Assembly: GCF_014385165.1 (NCBI RefSeq)
Contig: NZ_JACRTF010000001.1
Span: forward strand, 496,001-560,000
Length of the DNA: 64,000 nucleotides
Source: Jilunia laotingensis
Lineage (GTDB): Bacteria; Bacteroidota; Bacteroidia; Bacteroidales; Bacteroidaceae
Direction of reading: 5' to 3'
This document shows, piece after piece, positions 54,673 through 63,885 of this stretch (position 1 is its first letter; the number at the start of each line of letters is the position of its first letter). The position numbers and the translations under genes are program-made. The notes below the pieces were generated by a model. It did not search any database and was not told the origin of the DNA. It saw only the letters and a list, made by a program, of their open reading frames with translations.

Positions 54673-55095
54673 ATGTGGATATTGATCATAAGCCTTTTAC
54701 TTCTGGCCATTGTAGCTCTGATTGCCGGGTATATCCGCAACGTACGGTTGCAAAAGAAAATAGATCGCGGAGAGTTGGAGAGTTTTCCGGAGGTAAAGGA
54801 AGTAGATGTAGAATGTTGCGGCCAGCATGAAGTATGCGAACGGGACAGTTTGCTTGCTGCCGTGAGCAAAAAAATAGAGTATTACGATGACGAAGAATTG
54901 GATAAATTCATCGGCAGATCATCTGACAGTTATACCGCTGAAGAGTCCGAACAGTTTCGTGACATTCTCTTGACTATGCAGGACATCGATGTTGCCGGAT
55001 GGGTTCGCAGCCTTCAATTGCGGGGTATCGATTTGCCGGACGATGTGAAAGACGAAGTTTTCCTTATCATAGGCGAACGGAGAATACATCCGTAA
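54673..55095 (+). CDS. Small membrane-anchored protein, unknown
   Basis: A 140-residue protein with one N-terminal transmembrane helix (MWILIISLLLLAIVALIAGY), a short basic stretch and a cytoplasmic acidic domain with an unusual cysteine cluster (VECCGQHEVCERD). The C-terminal half is helical (YDDEELDKFIGRSSDSYTAE; LLTMQDIDVAGWVRSLQLRG). The three cysteines could bind a metal, but this is inference. It has its own promoter and is followed by a 177-base gap before the ABC permease gene. No family recognised. Confidence 0.72.
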   Translation: MWILIISLLLLAIVALIAGYIRNVRLQKKIDRGELESFPEVKEVDVECCGQHEVCERDSLLAAVSKKIEYYDDEELDKFIGRSSDSYTAEESEQFRDILLTMQDIDVAGWVRSLQLRGIDLPDDVKDEVFLIIGERRIHP

Positions 55096-55272
55096 AGCAG
55101 ATTAAAGGACGGATTCTGGCTCATTAAATGACATACATCCTACTATAATGGACGAGAATACATTCCGTTAATAATAAGTACCTCCGCTGTCCGTTATTAT
55201 TAAACCGGCAGTTGCCTGGCATAAACGGACATCTGTAATTAGTAATTCGAAATTTGAAGTTATCGCATCAGC

Positions 55273-56070
55273 ATGGATCTGTTACAATATACCTTTTTCC
55301 AACACGCCCTACTTGGTAGCCTTCTGGCAAGCATTGCCTGTGGCATCATCGGCACTTATATCGTGACACGCCGCTTGGTGTTCATCAGCGGTGGTATCAC
55401 CCATGCTTCTTTCGGTGGTATCGGATTGGGGCTTTTTGCCGGAATATCCCCCATCCTATCAGCAGCCGTGTTCTCCGTTCTTTCCGCTTTCGGAGTGGAA
55501 TGGCTGAGTAAACGGAAAGACATGCGCGAGGATTCCGCCATTGCCGTATTCTGGACTTTAGGTATGGCGTTGGGTATTATGTTCAGCTTTCTTTCCCCCG
55601 GTTTTGCCCCCGACCTTTCGGCCTACCTTTTCGGCAACATACTTACCATCACGCAGGGCGACCTATTGATGCTCGGCATATTGGCATTGGTGATGGTCGT
55701 TTTCTTCTGCCTCTTTATACATCCGATCATTTATATCGCTTTCGACCGTGAATTCGCACGTTCACAAGGTTTGCCCGTGGCTCTTTTTGAGTACCTGATG
55801 ATGATGTTCATCGCTCTGACCATCGTTTCATGCCTGCGCATGGTGGGCATCGTACTTGCCATTTCGCTCCTCACCATTCCGCAGATGACAGCGAACCTCT
55901 TTACATACAATTTCAAACGGATCATCTGGTACTCCATCGGTATCGGTTTTCTGGGGTGTTTAGGCGGCCTTTTCGTCTCTTATCACTGGAAAGTTCCTTC
56001 CGGGGCTGCCATCATATTCGTATCAATCCTTATCTATGCCGTATGCAAAGTGATAAAAAGCCGGTCATAA
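55273..56070 (+). CDS. Metal ABC transporter permease (ZnuB/MntB family)
   Basis: Inner-membrane permease for zinc or manganese import, 265 residues with about eight hydrophobic helices (LLGSLLASIACGIIGTYIVT, ISGGITHASFGGIGLGLFAG, ALGIMFSFLSPGF, LIMG-like LMLGILALVMVVFFCLFIH, MVGIVLAISLLTIPQMTANL). GITHASFGGIGLG is characteristic of the ABC-3 family. No ATPase or binding-protein gene lies beside it, so those partners must be encoded elsewhere. Its 3' end overlaps the SprE-like gene by 28 bases, implying coupled translation. Confidence 0.92.
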   Translation: MDLLQYTFFQHALLGSLLASIACGIIGTYIVTRRLVFISGGITHASFGGIGLGLFAGISPILSAAVFSVLSAFGVEWLSKRKDMREDSAIAVFWTLGMALGIMFSFLSPGFAPDLSAYLFGNILTITQGDLLMLGILALVMVVFFCLFIHPIIYIAFDREFARSQGLPVALFEYLMMMFIALTIVSCLRMVGIVLAISLLTIPQMTANLFTYNFKRIIWYSIGIGFLGCLGGLFVSYHWKVPSGAAIIFVSILIYAVCKVIKSRS

Positions 56071-59060
56071 TCGCAATAGCCCTCCTACTGTTGATGGGTG
56101 TAGCCGGTTGTTCAACCAAGAAGAACACAGCGGGTACACGTTTTTATCATGCCATGACTACGCGCTATAACGTTTACTTCAACGGTAACGAAGCTTATAA
56201 GGCAGGATGCAAAGCCATCGAACAGGGCAACAAAGACAACTATATGGAGATGCTCCCACTGTATCCCATCGGCAATAAATCGACGGTCGGAACCGGTGGA
56301 GGTGACTTTGAACGGGCCATAGAGAAATCACAGAAAGCCATTGCCGTACATTCCATCAAGCGGAAACCCCAACGGAAACCGGGACGGCGCTATACGGACG
56401 AATACAAGAAATGGCTTGCCCGGCGCGAATTCAATCCTTTTCTACATCGGGCGTGGATGTTGATGGGCAAAGCGCAATTCCAGAAAGGTGACTTCCCGGA
56501 AGCTGCCGCCACCTTTTCATACATCATCCGTATATATGCCGGACAACCGAAGATCACGGCCGATGCCCGTATCTGGCTGGCGCGCTGTTACACACAACTA
56601 GGTTGGTTCTATGATGCGGAAGATGCTTTGCAAAAGGTGAACAACGACAGTCTTCCTTATACACTCGCCCCGGCTTATTCCACAGCTTACGGTCATTACC
56701 TCTTGGGGAGTAAACGCTACAAAGATGCCATTCCGCACCTGCTCACTACCATCAAGCATGAAAAGAATAAAAAGCAAAAAGCACGTGAATATTATTTGCT
56801 CGGCCAAGTTTACCAATTAATAGGTGAAGGAAACCAGGCTTATGACGCCTACGGTAAAGTCATCAAACTCAGCCCACCCTATGAATTGGAACTGAACGCA
56901 CGTATCCGCCAGACCGCTTGTCGCATCCCATTGGCAGGTGCAGTCAAGATGGTAGATAAGAAAGCAGTAGATAAATTGCGAAAAATGAGCCGTAGTGACA
57001 AGAATAAAGATTATCTGGATCAGATTTATTATGGCATCGGAAACATCTATCTGGCAGGCGGAGACACGTTACAGGCTATTAAAGAATACAAAACGGGAGT
57101 AGAGAAAAGCACCCGTGGAGGAGTAGAAAAGGGTATCCTACAATTGACGTTAGGCGATCTGTGTTGGAAAATGGGACGCTTTGCCGAGGCACAAACGGCT
57201 TATGCGGATGCCATCGGTTTGTTGGAAAAGACTCATCCCCAATATGCCGAAGTCACCCGGCGTTCGGAAGTACTGGATGAACTAGTGCCCTTCACCACGG
57301 CTGTGGAGTTACAGGATAGCTTGCAACACCTGGCATCGCTGGACAGTGCAGCGCGGATGATCGTGATCGATACGCTCATAGCCCGTGTCATCCAAAAGGA
57401 AGAGGCGGAGAAGAAAGCCGCCCGCGAAGCGGAAAGACAGCAAATGCGCGAAGAGATAGAAGCGGAAAATGCAGCTCAAAATCCGCAGAAGCCAAGCACA
57501 CCGCAACCGACTATACCTACCGGAGACAACTCCTGGTATTTTTATAATCCCCAGATCGTATCGCAAGGAAAAGCGGATTTCCAACGCAAATGGGGAAAGC
57601 GCAAACTGGAAGATAACTGGCGCAGACGTAACAAAACCGTGGTCGCTCTCGATGACTTCGAACCAACCAACTACGATGAACCCGATTCAGAAGGAGACAC
57701 CGCTTCCGGAGAAGGAGACACAACGGGCGACGGTAAAGCGAAAAACATCGGTGAAGGAGGTGCGGCCAACGACAGCATAGCCACCGCTGAAGCGGATACT
57801 GCCGCCATAGATGCCAAAAACCCGCAGTTCTATCTGGAACAAATACCGCTGACTGAAGAAAAGATGGCTGCCTCCAACGAAATATTATCCGACGGGCTTT
57901 TCCATATGGGAATGATCTTCAAAGACAAATTAGAAGACTATCCCCGTGCGGAACACTCCTTCAAGCGGTTGATCTATCATTTCCCGGAGTTTAACCAACT
58001 GGACGAGGCGTATTATAATCTTTATCTCATGTTGGGTCAGCAGGAACGCACGACCGATGCCGACAGTTGTAAGACAGCTCTGATTACAGCGTTCCCGGAA
58101 AGTAAATATGCACTCATACTCTCCGATCCGGACTTTGCTTATAACGCAGTCTACGGAAAGCATCTGGAAGACTCGCTCTACGCCGATACTTACAAGAAAT
58201 ATCAGGAAGGTAACATCAAGCAGGTAGCAGCCAATGCCGAGATATCAGCCCGTAAGTATCCTATGGGGCACCATCGGCCTAAATTCATGTTCCTCCATGC
58301 AGTCGCAGCCCTGTTAGAGGGTGATCAGAAACAGTTTCTCACCGAATTGAAAGAGTTGGTACAGCAATATCCGGAAAATGAAATAACCGATTTGGCGGCA
58401 CACATTCTGAAAGGAGTCCAGGAGGGCCGTCTTTTAGAGAAAGGAAGCATTTCGTTCGGTAGCATCTGGGGTCGCCGTTCGGCAGCAGAAGGTTTTGGCG
58501 AGAATGACAGCCTGCGTATGGATAGCATCCCTACCTTCAGTACGGAGCGCAATACCCCTTACTTGTTTATTTTGGCCTACGAAGAGGGAAAAGTGAACGA
58601 GAATCAATTGCTTTATGAGGTAGCCCGCTACAACTTCTCTTCATTCATGGTGAAAAACTTCGACCTTGACTTTGCGCACGACCGGGGCATCGGAAGATTG
58701 ATCATCCGTTCTTTCGCAAACTATGAAGAAGCGAAGTATTACCAACAGCGCCTCTATGCCGACCCGCACATGAACGAACGCCTTAGCGGAATGAGAGCCA
58801 TACTGATATCAGAGTCAAACTATGAACTTTTGAACCAGTATTATAGTTTTGATGATTACGATGCCTTCTATCAGGAACTTGTCCCTATAGAGCATCCGCT
58901 TCCAGACGAAAGTACGCTCCCCGAAGATGAAGTACCGACCGATGGAAGTACGTTGGACGAACCGTTGCAAAACCTTCCTCCGGTGGATGAAACCCAACCG
59001 GAAGAGGAGGATGACGGTGAAGAAGTAGAAGAAGATGGTGGTTCGTACTATGTTTATTAA
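56043..59060 (+). CDS. SprE/PorW-like TPR lipoprotein
   Basis: A 1005-residue lipoprotein (MQSDKKPVIIAIALLLLMGVAGC, shown here in part: LLLMGVAGC, Cys23). The mature N-terminus (STKKNTAGTRFYHAMTTRYN, VYFNGNEAYKAG) is the SprE/PorW signature from type IX secretion and gliding systems. Tetratricopeptide-like repeats run through residues about 130-480 and again about 610-720. A disordered acidic and glycine-rich stretch lies at about 550-600 and the C-terminus is very acidic (ETQPEEEDDGEEVEEDGG). I start at 56043; a longer reading overlaps the permease. PorX follows, the same pathway, but I see no other type IX genes here. Confidence 0.85.
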   Translation: MQSDKKPVIIAIALLLLMGVAGCSTKKNTAGTRFYHAMTTRYNVYFNGNEAYKAGCKAIEQGNKDNYMEMLPLYPIGNKSTVGTGGGDFERAIEKSQKAIAVHSIKRKPQRKPGRRYTDEYKKWLARREFNPFLHRAWMLMGKAQFQKGDFPEAAATFSYIIRIYAGQPKITADARIWLARCYTQLGWFYDAEDALQKVNNDSLPYTLAPAYSTAYGHYLLGSKRYKDAIPHLLTTIKHEKNKKQKAREYYLLGQVYQLIGEGNQAYDAYGKVIKLSPPYELELNARIRQTACRIPLAGAVKMVDKKAVDKLRKMSRSDKNKDYLDQIYYGIGNIYLAGGDTLQAIKEYKTGVEKSTRGGVEKGILQLTLGDLCWKMGRFAEAQTAYADAIGLLEKTHPQYAEVTRRSEVLDELVPFTTAVELQDSLQHLASLDSAARMIVIDTLIARVIQKEEAEKKAAREAERQQMREEIEAENAAQNPQKPSTPQPTIPTGDNSWYFYNPQIVSQGKADFQRKWGKRKLEDNWRRRNKTVVALDDFEPTNYDEPDSEGDTASGEGDTTGDGKAKNIGEGGAANDSIATAEADTAAIDAKNPQFYLEQIPLTEEKMAASNEILSDGLFHMGMIFKDKLEDYPRAEHSFKRLIYHFPEFNQLDEAYYNLYLMLGQQERTTDADSCKTALITAFPESKYALILSDPDFAYNAVYGKHLEDSLYADTYKKYQEGNIKQVAANAEISARKYPMGHHRPKFMFLHAVAALLEGDQKQFLTELKELVQQYPENEITDLAAHILKGVQEGRLLEKGSISFGSIWGRRSAAEGFGENDSLRMDSIPTFSTERNTPYLFILAYEEGKVNENQLLYEVARYNFSSFMVKNFDLDFAHDRGIGRLIIRSFANYEEAKYYQQRLYADPHMNERLSGMRAILISESNYELLNQYYSFDDYDAFYQELVPIEHPLPDESTLPEDEVPTDGSTLDEPLQNLPPVDETQPEEEDDGEEVEEDGGSYYVY

Positions 59061-59115
59061 AAAGAAAAGCCTGCAAAAGGCTCTATATAGCAACCTGTAA
59101 AATGTAAATCAGCAC

Positions 59116-60693
59116 ATGAAGAATGACCGATTACTTTGGGTAGACGATGAGATAGATTTGCTCCGTCCCCACATTCTCTTCCTCCAAGCGAAAGGCTATG
59201 AAGTAGATACAGTCAGCAACGGACAGGACGCTCTCGACCGTTGTAAGACCACGGACTACGATCTCATCTTTTTGGACGAGAACATGCCCGGCATCAGCGG
59301 ACTGGAAACATTGGCACAAATCAAGGACATATCTCCTACAGTTCCTGTGGTCATGATCACGAAAAGTGAGGAAGAAAACATCATGGACATGGCCATCGGA
59401 AGCAAGATAGCGGATTATCTGATCAAACCGGTCAATCCGAACCAGATACTTCTGACTTTGAAGAAGAACCTGCACCGCCGCGACATAGTGTCGGAAGTAG
59501 CTCAAACCGGCTATCAGCAGAACTTCGGTAAAATAGGAATGCAAATCAATGATTCGCTTACATCGGACGACTGGATAGAACTCTACCGCCGTCTTGTGTA
59601 CTGGGAACTGGAACTGGAAGCCAGTGACAGCCCCATGAGCGAGATGTTGTCCATGCAGAAAACGGAAGCCAATAATGCGTTTGCGAAGTTTATCAAACGC
59701 AACTATTTCGACTGGATAGCGGGAATGAACCCCAAAGCTCCGAAAGCAGACCGTCCGATGATGAGTCCCGATCTTATGAAACGTACGCTGTTCCCTCTGC
59801 TCGATCAAGGAGAAAAGGTGTTTTTCTTGGTTCTCGATAACTTCCGTTACGACCAATGGCGGGTGGTAGCCGAGGAAGTGGCGGAGCTTTTCACCTTTGA
59901 AGAGCAACTTTATTTCAGCATCCTTCCTACTGCCACACAATATGCACGGAATGCCATCTTCTCAGGGTTGATGCCCGACCAGATAGCTCGCATGTTCCCC
60001 GACTTATGGGTAGACGAAGATGAAGAAGAGAGCAAGAACCTCAATGAAGCACCTCTCATACAAACATGTCTGGATCGCTTCCGCCGCAGCAATACATTTT
60101 CTTATCACAAGATTAATGATGTCGCAGGAGGTGAACGCCTGTTGGCGCAACTCCCCAAGTTGATGCAGAATGACTTGAACGTGGTAGTGTTCAATTTCAT
60201 CGATATGCTCAGCCATTCGCGCACGGAAAGTAAAATGATACGCGAGTTGGCTTCAACGGAAGCTGCTTACCGTAGCCTTACCCTCTCCTGGTTTCGCCAC
60301 TCGGCATTACGCGATCTGTTGAAAGAGTTGTCCGAACGAGGGGTAAGAGTAGTCATCACAACCGACCATGGCAGTATCCGCGTGGATAATCCCATCAGGG
60401 TACAGGCCAATAATGGGGAGATCAATACGAACTTGCGTTATAAGTTATCACGCAACATGTCATACAACCCCAAACAAGTATTTGAAATCTCCCGGCCGGC
60501 AGATGCTTTGTTGCCATCACCCAATGTCAGCACCAAATATATCTTTGCCAGTGGACGGGACTTTTTGGCATATCCTAACAATTTCAACTATTACGTACAG
60601 TACTATACCGATACCTTCCAGCACGGCGGTATCTCGATGGAGGAGATGATGATTCCGTTGATTACTCTGAAAAGCCGTACCCCACGTGGATAA
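59116..60693 (+). CDS. porX: PorX-type response regulator with PglZ domain
   Basis: A 525-residue two-component regulator. The receiver domain is at residues 1-120 (LLWVDDEIDLL, phospho-acceptor Asp54 in IFLDENMPG, MITKSEEE, DYLIKPVNP). It is followed by a helical linker and a C-terminal PglZ domain of the alkaline-phosphatase superfamily (LDNFRYDQWRVV, PTATQYARNAIFSGLMPDQI, FNFIDMLSHSRTESKM, VVITTDHGSIRV) with the expected metal-binding Asp and His residues. In Porphyromonas PorX works with PorY and SigP to control type IX secretion genes, and its PglZ domain is a zinc phosphodiesterase. It lies 55 bases after sprE. Its target in Bacteroides is unclear. Confidence 0.93.
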   Translation: MKNDRLLWVDDEIDLLRPHILFLQAKGYEVDTVSNGQDALDRCKTTDYDLIFLDENMPGISGLETLAQIKDISPTVPVVMITKSEEENIMDMAIGSKIADYLIKPVNPNQILLTLKKNLHRRDIVSEVAQTGYQQNFGKIGMQINDSLTSDDWIELYRRLVYWELELEASDSPMSEMLSMQKTEANNAFAKFIKRNYFDWIAGMNPKAPKADRPMMSPDLMKRTLFPLLDQGEKVFFLVLDNFRYDQWRVVAEEVAELFTFEEQLYFSILPTATQYARNAIFSGLMPDQIARMFPDLWVDEDEEESKNLNEAPLIQTCLDRFRRSNTFSYHKINDVAGGERLLAQLPKLMQNDLNVVVFNFIDMLSHSRTESKMIRELASTEAAYRSLTLSWFRHSALRDLLKELSERGVRVVITTDHGSIRVDNPIRVQANNGEINTNLRYKLSRNMSYNPKQVFEISRPADALLPSPNVSTKYIFASGRDFLAYPNNFNYYVQYYTDTFQHGGISMEEMMIPLITLKSRTPRG

Positions 60694-60755
60694 ACGAGAT
60701 GAACGAGTGCAAAAGACAGATAACAAAGTAAACAATCATAAATAAATATACCCGT

Positions 60756-61172
60756 ATGGAAATCAAGATTCAATCATTAGACCATATCCATGAAGCCGCC
60801 CGCGAATTTATCGCTGCTATGGGCGATAACACAGTCTTTGCCCTTTACGGTAAGATGGGAGCAGGCAAAACAACTTTTGTAAAAGCATTATGCGAAGAAC
60901 TTGGCGTAAGCGACGTTATCACCTCTCCGACTTTTGCCATTGTCAACGAGTATCGTTCGGATGAAGGTGGAGAACTTATATACCACTTCGATTTCTACCG
61001 TATCAAGAAATTGAGTGAAGTATATGACATGGGATATGAAGATTATTTCTATAGCGGTGCCCTCTGTTTCATCGAATGGCCGGAATTGGTAGAAGACCTC
61101 TTGCCGGGTGATGCCGTAAAAGTAAACATAGAAGAACTGGAAGACGGCAGCCGCTGTATCACACTCCAATGA
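60756..61172 (+). CDS. tsaE: tRNA threonylcarbamoyladenosine biosynthesis ATPase TsaE
   Basis: Supports TsaBCD in making t6A37 of ANN-decoding tRNAs. Length 138 residues. Walker A is [16 protein letters not shown], then [30 protein letters not shown] and [13 protein letters not shown], the family set. A 16-base sequence containing its stop codon is tandemly repeated at the start of the next gene. Confidence 0.95.
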   Translation: MEIKIQSLDHIHEAAREFIAAMGDNTVFALYGKMGAGKTTFVKALCEELGVSDVITSPTFAIVNEYRSDEGGELIYHFDFYRIKKLSEVYDMGYEDYFYSGALCFIEWPELVEDLLPGDAVKVNIEELEDGSRCITLQ

Positions 61173-61196
61173 CAGGACATCAATGACAGGACATCA
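61167..61196 (+). repeat. 14-base tandem duplication at the tsaE-imm17 junction
   Basis: CAATGACAGGACAT occurs at 61167-61180 and again at 61181-61194, with two more matching bases. The first copy contains the tsaE stop and an ATG at 61169 that opens a five-codon reading frame (MTGHQ) whose stop overlaps the ATG of the next gene (61183). Confidence 0.9.
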
Positions 61197-61395
61197 CTTT
61201 GTACAAGGAATTTTCGTTGTCGCAGGGATCATCTCCCTAGCGGCAGCGATCTTCGATTGGGATTGGTTCTTCACTGCCCGTAACTCCCAAAGTATAGTAA
61301 GATGGGCAGGACGAAAACGGGCACGTATCTTGTACGGAATGCTGGGTATCCTGCTTATCGTCATGGCGGCTTGGTTCTACGGACAAACCAAATAA
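61183..61395 (+). CDS. Imm17-like small membrane protein
   Basis: A 70-residue protein with two transmembrane helices (GIFVVAGIISLAAAIFDWDWF; ILYGMLGILLIVMAAWFY) separated by a basic loop (IVRWAGRKRARI). It resembles the immunity-17 family, whose name comes from polymorphic-toxin context. No toxin gene is nearby, so a housekeeping or orphan role is equally likely. Start at 61183, inside the tandem duplication, gives MTGHHFVQ. It converges with the DUF58 gene, with only 4 bases between stops. Confidence 0.7.
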   Translation: MTGHHFVQGIFVVAGIISLAAAIFDWDWFFTARNSQSIVRWAGRKRARILYGMLGILLIVMAAWFYGQTK

Positions 61396-61399
61396 GAGC

Positions 61400-62710
61400 T
61401 TAAATCAATTGACGCGACTTCATCTCCAGATACTTATTGATAACATCGATCGAAAGATTCTCGGGTGTAGTTAGTACAGAATAGATGCCATTTTGTTTCA
61501 AGGTTGTCACGATAAGGCGTTTTTCATAAGTAAACTTTTCAGCAATGACATGACGGTAGTACTCTTCTGTATTGACAGGATTTCTGTTAATGTATTCCTT
61601 CAATTCGGAATCTTCGAAAAAGACGACCAACAGACGGTGTTGCCGAGAGAGTTGTTGTAAATAGGGCAACTGCCGGTTCATACTATTTAAATTGCTGAAA
61701 TTCGTATAAAGGACGAGCAGGCTCCGCTTACTTACATGCTTTGATAAATGCACACACAAAGCGGAAAAGTCAGTTTCTCCATAAGTGGTTTCCTGCGCAT
61801 AAAGTTTCTCAAGTAAAGTCTGCATCTGCCCACTTTGACGAGATGCGGGAACAAAGGTATCAAAATGCTCGTTGAATGTCACCAATCCGGCTTTATCGTC
61901 ACGGCGCATAGCTACATATGAGAGTACCAATGAAGCATTAATTGCATAGTCCAACAAGGTCATCCCACGAAAAGCCTGTTGCATCACGCGACCTTTATCT
62001 ATCACATTATATATCTGCTGAGAACGTTCGTCCTGATAAACATTCACCATCAGTTGATGCCTCCGCGCACTTGCCTTCCAATTAATGGTTCGGTAATCAT
62101 CTCCTTTTACATATTCCTTGATCTGCTCAAATTCGGTTTGATGACCAACCCTGCGAATTTTCTTAATACCGATCTCCGTCAGATTGTCACTCATAGCAAG
62201 CAATTCGTAGCGATGAAGCATTAAGAACGAAGGATATACTTTTACTTTCTCCTGTTCCGCACAGGTAAATCGTCGTTGCACCAAACCAATGCGATCGGAT
62301 ACAAAAACACGGATATGACCAAAAGCATATGTCCCTCTGCGAGTAGGCCGAAGAGTGTATTTTATAGTCTTACCCTCACCAGGAGAGAGCTTCAAATGAA
62401 AACATACATCCCGCAATTGGAAAACAACCGGGATTTCATCTATAACGGAAAGAGTGATTGGGAAAGAGTAACTACTTTCCACTCGCAAACGTATCTGATT
62501 ATCGTCACCATTGGATAAACGAGCCGGACACTGACGGGAAGCAGTAATTCCCCGGACACGGTACAACAGAAATACATCCAAAGCTATGGCGAGCAGATAC
62601 AAGCCCAACAACAATTGCCCCATCAGAAACAGGGTATGGAACATGTATCCGCTGCTTAGCAGCAAGATTATGAAAAGCATGGAAAAATAAAAACGTCTGG
62701 TCAGATACAT
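61400..62710 (-). CDS. DUF58 domain protein
   Basis: A 436-residue membrane-linked protein. Two N-terminal hydrophobic segments (FYFSMLFIILLLSSGYMFHT; LLLGLYLLAIALDVFLLY), a beta-rich middle (RGTYAFGHIRVFVSDRIGL), and the DUF58 signature GHQTEFEQIKEYVKGDDYRT followed by INWKASARRHQLMVNVYQDE. A von Willebrand A-like C-terminal fold follows (LLVLYTNFSNLNSMNRQLP). It lies 83 bases after the MoxR gene on the same strand, the standard MoxR-DUF58 module thought to act as a metal- or chaperone-linked envelope system. Confidence 0.92.
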   Translation of the reverse strand: MYLTRRFYFSMLFIILLLSSGYMFHTLFLMGQLLLGLYLLAIALDVFLLYRVRGITASRQCPARLSNGDDNQIRLRVESSYSFPITLSVIDEIPVVFQLRDVCFHLKLSPGEGKTIKYTLRPTRRGTYAFGHIRVFVSDRIGLVQRRFTCAEQEKVKVYPSFLMLHRYELLAMSDNLTEIGIKKIRRVGHQTEFEQIKEYVKGDDYRTINWKASARRHQLMVNVYQDERSQQIYNVIDKGRVMQQAFRGMTLLDYAINASLVLSYVAMRRDDKAGLVTFNEHFDTFVPASRQSGQMQTLLEKLYAQETTYGETDFSALCVHLSKHVSKRSLLVLYTNFSNLNSMNRQLPYLQQLSRQHRLLVVFFEDSELKEYINRNPVNTEEYYRHVIAEKFTYEKRLIVTTLKQNGIYSVLTTPENLSIDVINKYLEMKSRQLI

Positions 62711-62793
62711 AATCCCGTCATTCGTTATTCATAAATAAAATCACCTCATCCATTCGGCTATACTCACTCGTCATCGGCAAATACTTCCCGTCA

Positions 62794-63873
62794 CTATTTC
62801 GGAACTTCCACTTTATCGATCAAACGCTGAGTTACTTTCACGGGAGAATATCCTTCCATCTCAGCTTCAGCAGTTAGTATCAGACGATGTTGGAGAACGT
62901 AAGGAGCTACGAATTTGATATCTTCGGGAGTTACAAAGTCACGTCCCTGTAACAATGCATAAGCTTTGGAAGATTGCAGGATAGCTACCGAAGCACGGGG
63001 TGACGCACCCAAATACACAGCTTTGCTGATACGTGTCTGCTGCACAATAAGAGCTATATATTGGAGCAATGTGCGATCCACAAACACCTGATCCATCAGC
63101 CTACGGAGTTCCAAAAGTTCTTCACGGGTGATTACAGGACGAACAGCATCCAACTTAACCAACGTAGCATTGTTGTGATGGCGTTCCAATATATTTACCT
63201 CCTCTTCCAAAGAGGGATAATCCATTGTGATTTTCATCAAGAAACGGTCTAACTGAGCTTCAGGCAATTTGTAAGTTCCTTCCTGTTCCACCGGATTCTG
63301 GGTAGCAAGTATGGTATAAAGATCGCCCATGCCATGTGTGACACCATCAATGCTGACCTGTCTCTCTTCCATCACTTCAAACAAAGCGGATTGCGTCTTG
63401 GCCGGGGCACGGTTAATCTCATCTACCAAAACGATATCGGCAAAAACAGGTCCCGGATGGAAGTCGAACTCATTTGTCTTCATATTAAAGACTGTAGTAC
63501 CAAGTACATCACTCGGCATCAAATCCGGTGTAAACTGTATACGACTGAAACGGGCATCGATCAAACGGGCTGTCAGACGGGCAAGCAGTGTTTTCGCCAC
63601 TCCCGGCACACCTTCTACCAATACATGCCCATTGGCAAGAATAGCTGTCAGCATCAAATCGACTGTGCGTTCCTGTCCAACGATCACCGTTGCAATCTGG
63701 GACTTCAACGCCTCCATCTTCTGGGCAAAAAGAGTCAAATCAGCACGTGACTGCCCCTGATGTTGCTGTTCTTGTACCTGTTGCATTTCCTGTGATTGCA
63801 ATCCTTGTTGCTCCGGCTGTTGTATATCCTGCGGTTGTTGCAGTTCCTGTTGTTCTTTTGGTTGCTCTTCCAT
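62794..63873 (-). CDS. MoxR family AAA ATPase with glutamine-rich N-terminus
   Basis: A 359-residue AAA+ ATPase of the MoxR class, a chaperone-like ATPase. Residues 1-43 are low-complexity, with 19 glutamines (PKEQQELQQPQDIQQPEQQG and onward). The ATPase core begins near DLTLFAQKMEALKSQIATVI: Walker A EGVPGVAKTLLARL, Walker B VLVDEINRAPAKTQSALFEV, sensor 1 ILATQNPVEQEGTYKLPEAQ and the C-terminal lid GASPRASVAILQ. Apart from the N-terminus the length is ordinary. It precedes DUF58 and follows a gene truncated at the window end. Confidence 0.93.
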   Translation of the reverse strand: MEEQPKEQQELQQPQDIQQPEQQGLQSQEMQQVQEQQHQGQSRADLTLFAQKMEALKSQIATVIVGQERTVDLMLTAILANGHVLVEGVPGVAKTLLARLTARLIDARFSRIQFTPDLMPSDVLGTTVFNMKTNEFDFHPGPVFADIVLVDEINRAPAKTQSALFEVMEERQVSIDGVTHGMGDLYTILATQNPVEQEGTYKLPEAQLDRFLMKITMDYPSLEEEVNILERHHNNATLVKLDAVRPVITREELLELRRLMDQVFVDRTLLQYIALIVQQTRISKAVYLGASPRASVAILQSSKAYALLQGRDFVTPEDIKFVAPYVLQHRLILTAEAEMEGYSPVKVTQRLIDKVEVPK

Positions 63874-63885
63874 AATCGGATCTTA

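Noticed and set aside
55830..56042. N-terminal 71-residue extension of the SprE-like protein
   Set aside because: It is out of frame with, and inside, the metal permease gene; the lipoprotein signal begins at 56043.
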